From an uncultured Eubacteriales bacterium (lineage in GTDB: Bacteria > Bacillota > Clostridia > Oscillospirales > Acutalibacteraceae): a stretch of DNA of 64,000 nt. Below, one piece after another: positions 63,428-64,000 of the stretch. Positions within the stretch are counted from its first letter, which is position 1. Each line of letters starts with the position of its first letter. A program made the position numbers and the translations under genes. The DNA is taken from positions 1 through 64,000 of the forward strand of contig CAKSJY010000007.1 of NCBI GenBank assembly GCA_934464585.1, in the 5' to 3' direction. Below the pieces are notes generated by a model, which was given only the letters and a program-made list of their open reading frames with translations, was not told where the DNA came from and did no database searches.

Positions 63428-63470
63428 GTACCTCTGTTGGATTTAGGTTGATATTAGTGGCCGGAGGTAC
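63428..63470 (+). promoter_or_regulatory. Leader hairpin before cysE
   Basis: GTACCTCTG (63428-63436) pairs with CGGAGGTAC (63462-63470) with one G-U pair and a 25-base loop, followed by TTTTAC. It lies 20 bases before the cysE start and contains a GGAGG that it would hide. No T-box or SAM-riboswitch core is recognisable. Confidence 0.4.
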
Positions 63471-63490
63471 TTTTACATGGAGGTGTTTTT

Positions 63491-64000
63491 GTGTTTAAAC
63501 AGTTGAAAGCAGACTTAGACTCTGTGATGAAAAGAGATCCTGCAGCGAGAAGTAGACTGGAAGTATATTTTTTATATTCAGGATTTAAAGCTGTAAGGTC
63601 ATATAGGAAGGCTAATTGGCTTTACAGAAAAAATTTGAAATTTCTTGCAAGATATGTTTCTCAAAGATGTAGACACAAAACAGGAATAGAAATACATCCG
63701 GGAGCAACAATAGGAAAAGGGTTGTTTATAGACCACGGAATGGGTGTAGTAATAGGGGAAACTACGGAAATAGGCGATAATTGTACAATATATCAAAACG
63801 TAACCTTGGGTGGAACCGGAAAAGATACAGGTAAACGACATCCGACTTTAGGGGATAATGTGCTTGTTGGGGCAGGTGCTAAAGTACTTGGACCTTTTAA
63901 AGTTGGAGATAATGCACGTATTGCAGCAGGAGCTGTCGTTTTAGATGAGGTACCACCTAATGCAACAGCAGTTGGAATCCCTGCAAAAATGATCTTAAGC
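63491..64000 (+). CDS. cysE: Serine O-acetyltransferase (3' end outside window)
   Basis: The first 170 codons of a serine acetyltransferase, which makes O-acetylserine for cysteine synthesis. The N-terminal helical part ([20 protein letters not shown]) is short, as in Gram-positive CysE. The left-handed beta helix follows with [19 protein letters not shown] (the His is catalytic), [26 protein letters not shown] and [20 protein letters not shown]. The start is a GTG five bases behind GGAGGTG; an ATG slightly upstream is in a frame that stops after nine codons. The gene runs off the window. Confidence 0.9.
   Translation, partial: MFKQLKADLDSVMKRDPAARSRLEVYFLYSGFKAVRSYRKANWLYRKNLKFLARYVSQRCRHKTGIEIHPGATIGKGLFIDHGMGVVIGETTEIGDNCTIYQNVTLGGTGKDTGKRHPTLGDNVLVGAGAKVLGPFKVGDNARIAAGAVVLDEVPPNATAVGIPAKMILS

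Noticed and set aside
63302..63490. T-box leader before cysE
   Set aside because: No T-box sequence (AGGGTGGNACCGCG-like) or specifier stem is recognisable.
1..64000. CRISPR arrays, insertion sequences, prophage or integrative elements
   Set aside because: No regularly spaced repeats, transposase, integrase or phage structural genes were found, and gene order is consistent with core chromosome throughout.

Overview
The window is AT-rich chromosomal DNA, densely packed with genes, with strong Shine-Dalgarno sequences and near-consensus sigma-A promoters. It looks like a low-GC Gram-positive bacterium of class Clostridia. The nusA-infB operon with ylxR and ylxQ, the ylxM-ffh-rpsP-khpA-rimM-trmD operon, RNase J, GdpP-RplI-DnaB, TilS-Hpt-FtsH and an HPr carrying Ser46 all support this. 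The gene sets recall Oscillospirales/Ruminococcaceae-like Clostridia, but the family cannot be fixed from the sequence alone. I see no phage, insertion sequence, CRISPR array or rRNA operon. The only RNA gene found is a tRNA-Ser(GGA).

Layout. 1-1.3 kb: end of a WYL-domain regulator, then mntP facing it. 1.4-5.8 kb: a complete glucose-type PTS operon (HPr, EI, IIA, IICB). 5.8-8.2 kb: a membrane-anchored glycosyltransferase, then a queuosine-precursor transporter coupled to a small radical SAM protein. 8.2-12.6 kb (minus): ddl-murI-ywiB-argS, preceded by a 44-residue Asn-rich microprotein. 12.7-14.1 kb: branched-chain aminotransferase and tRNA-Ser. 14.1-22.1 kb (minus): rimP-nusA-rnpM-ylxQ-infB-rbfA-nrnA-truB-ribF with a terminator-like leader hairpin. 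22.1-24.6 kb (minus): a zinc-type ABC importer. 24.7-28.3 kb: the SRP/ribosome-maturation operon. 28.5-32.3 kb: a second HPr, uvrC, rsmD, coaD and a coiled-coil protein. 32.4-39.2 kb: exported proteins, namely a von Willebrand A surface protein and two tandem 5'-nucleotidases. 39.2-51 kb: hflX, RNase J, gdpP-rplI-dnaB-tilS-hpt-ftsH. 51.1-57.4 kb: a LiaF-like membrane protein, a divergent type IIA topoisomerase pair, a DUF368 lipid-carrier flippase and ComEA. 57.4-59.4 kb (minus): a two-part protein with a C-terminal glycerophosphodiesterase domain. 59.5-64 kb: recA-recX-rimO-pgsA and the start of cysE.

How it fits together. Most of the window is conserved core: translation initiation and ribosome maturation, protein targeting, replication, recombination, c-di-AMP turnover and cell-wall precursor synthesis. 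The unusual parts are five. (1) The two HPr proteins appear to divide labour: the PTS-operon copy keeps catalytic His15 but has Arg at position 46, while the stand-alone copy has both His15 and Ser46. (2) A second type IIA topoisomerase has altered signature motifs. (3) A glycerophosphodiesterase domain follows about 350 residues I cannot assign. (4) A transporter/radical SAM pair looks like queuine salvage. (5) The Asn-rich microprotein sits behind a large inverted repeat.

Starts were moved from the longest reading frame to the codon best placed behind a ribosome binding site wherever the two disagreed; each entry says so. Gene identities rest on motif recognition by eye, with no database search.
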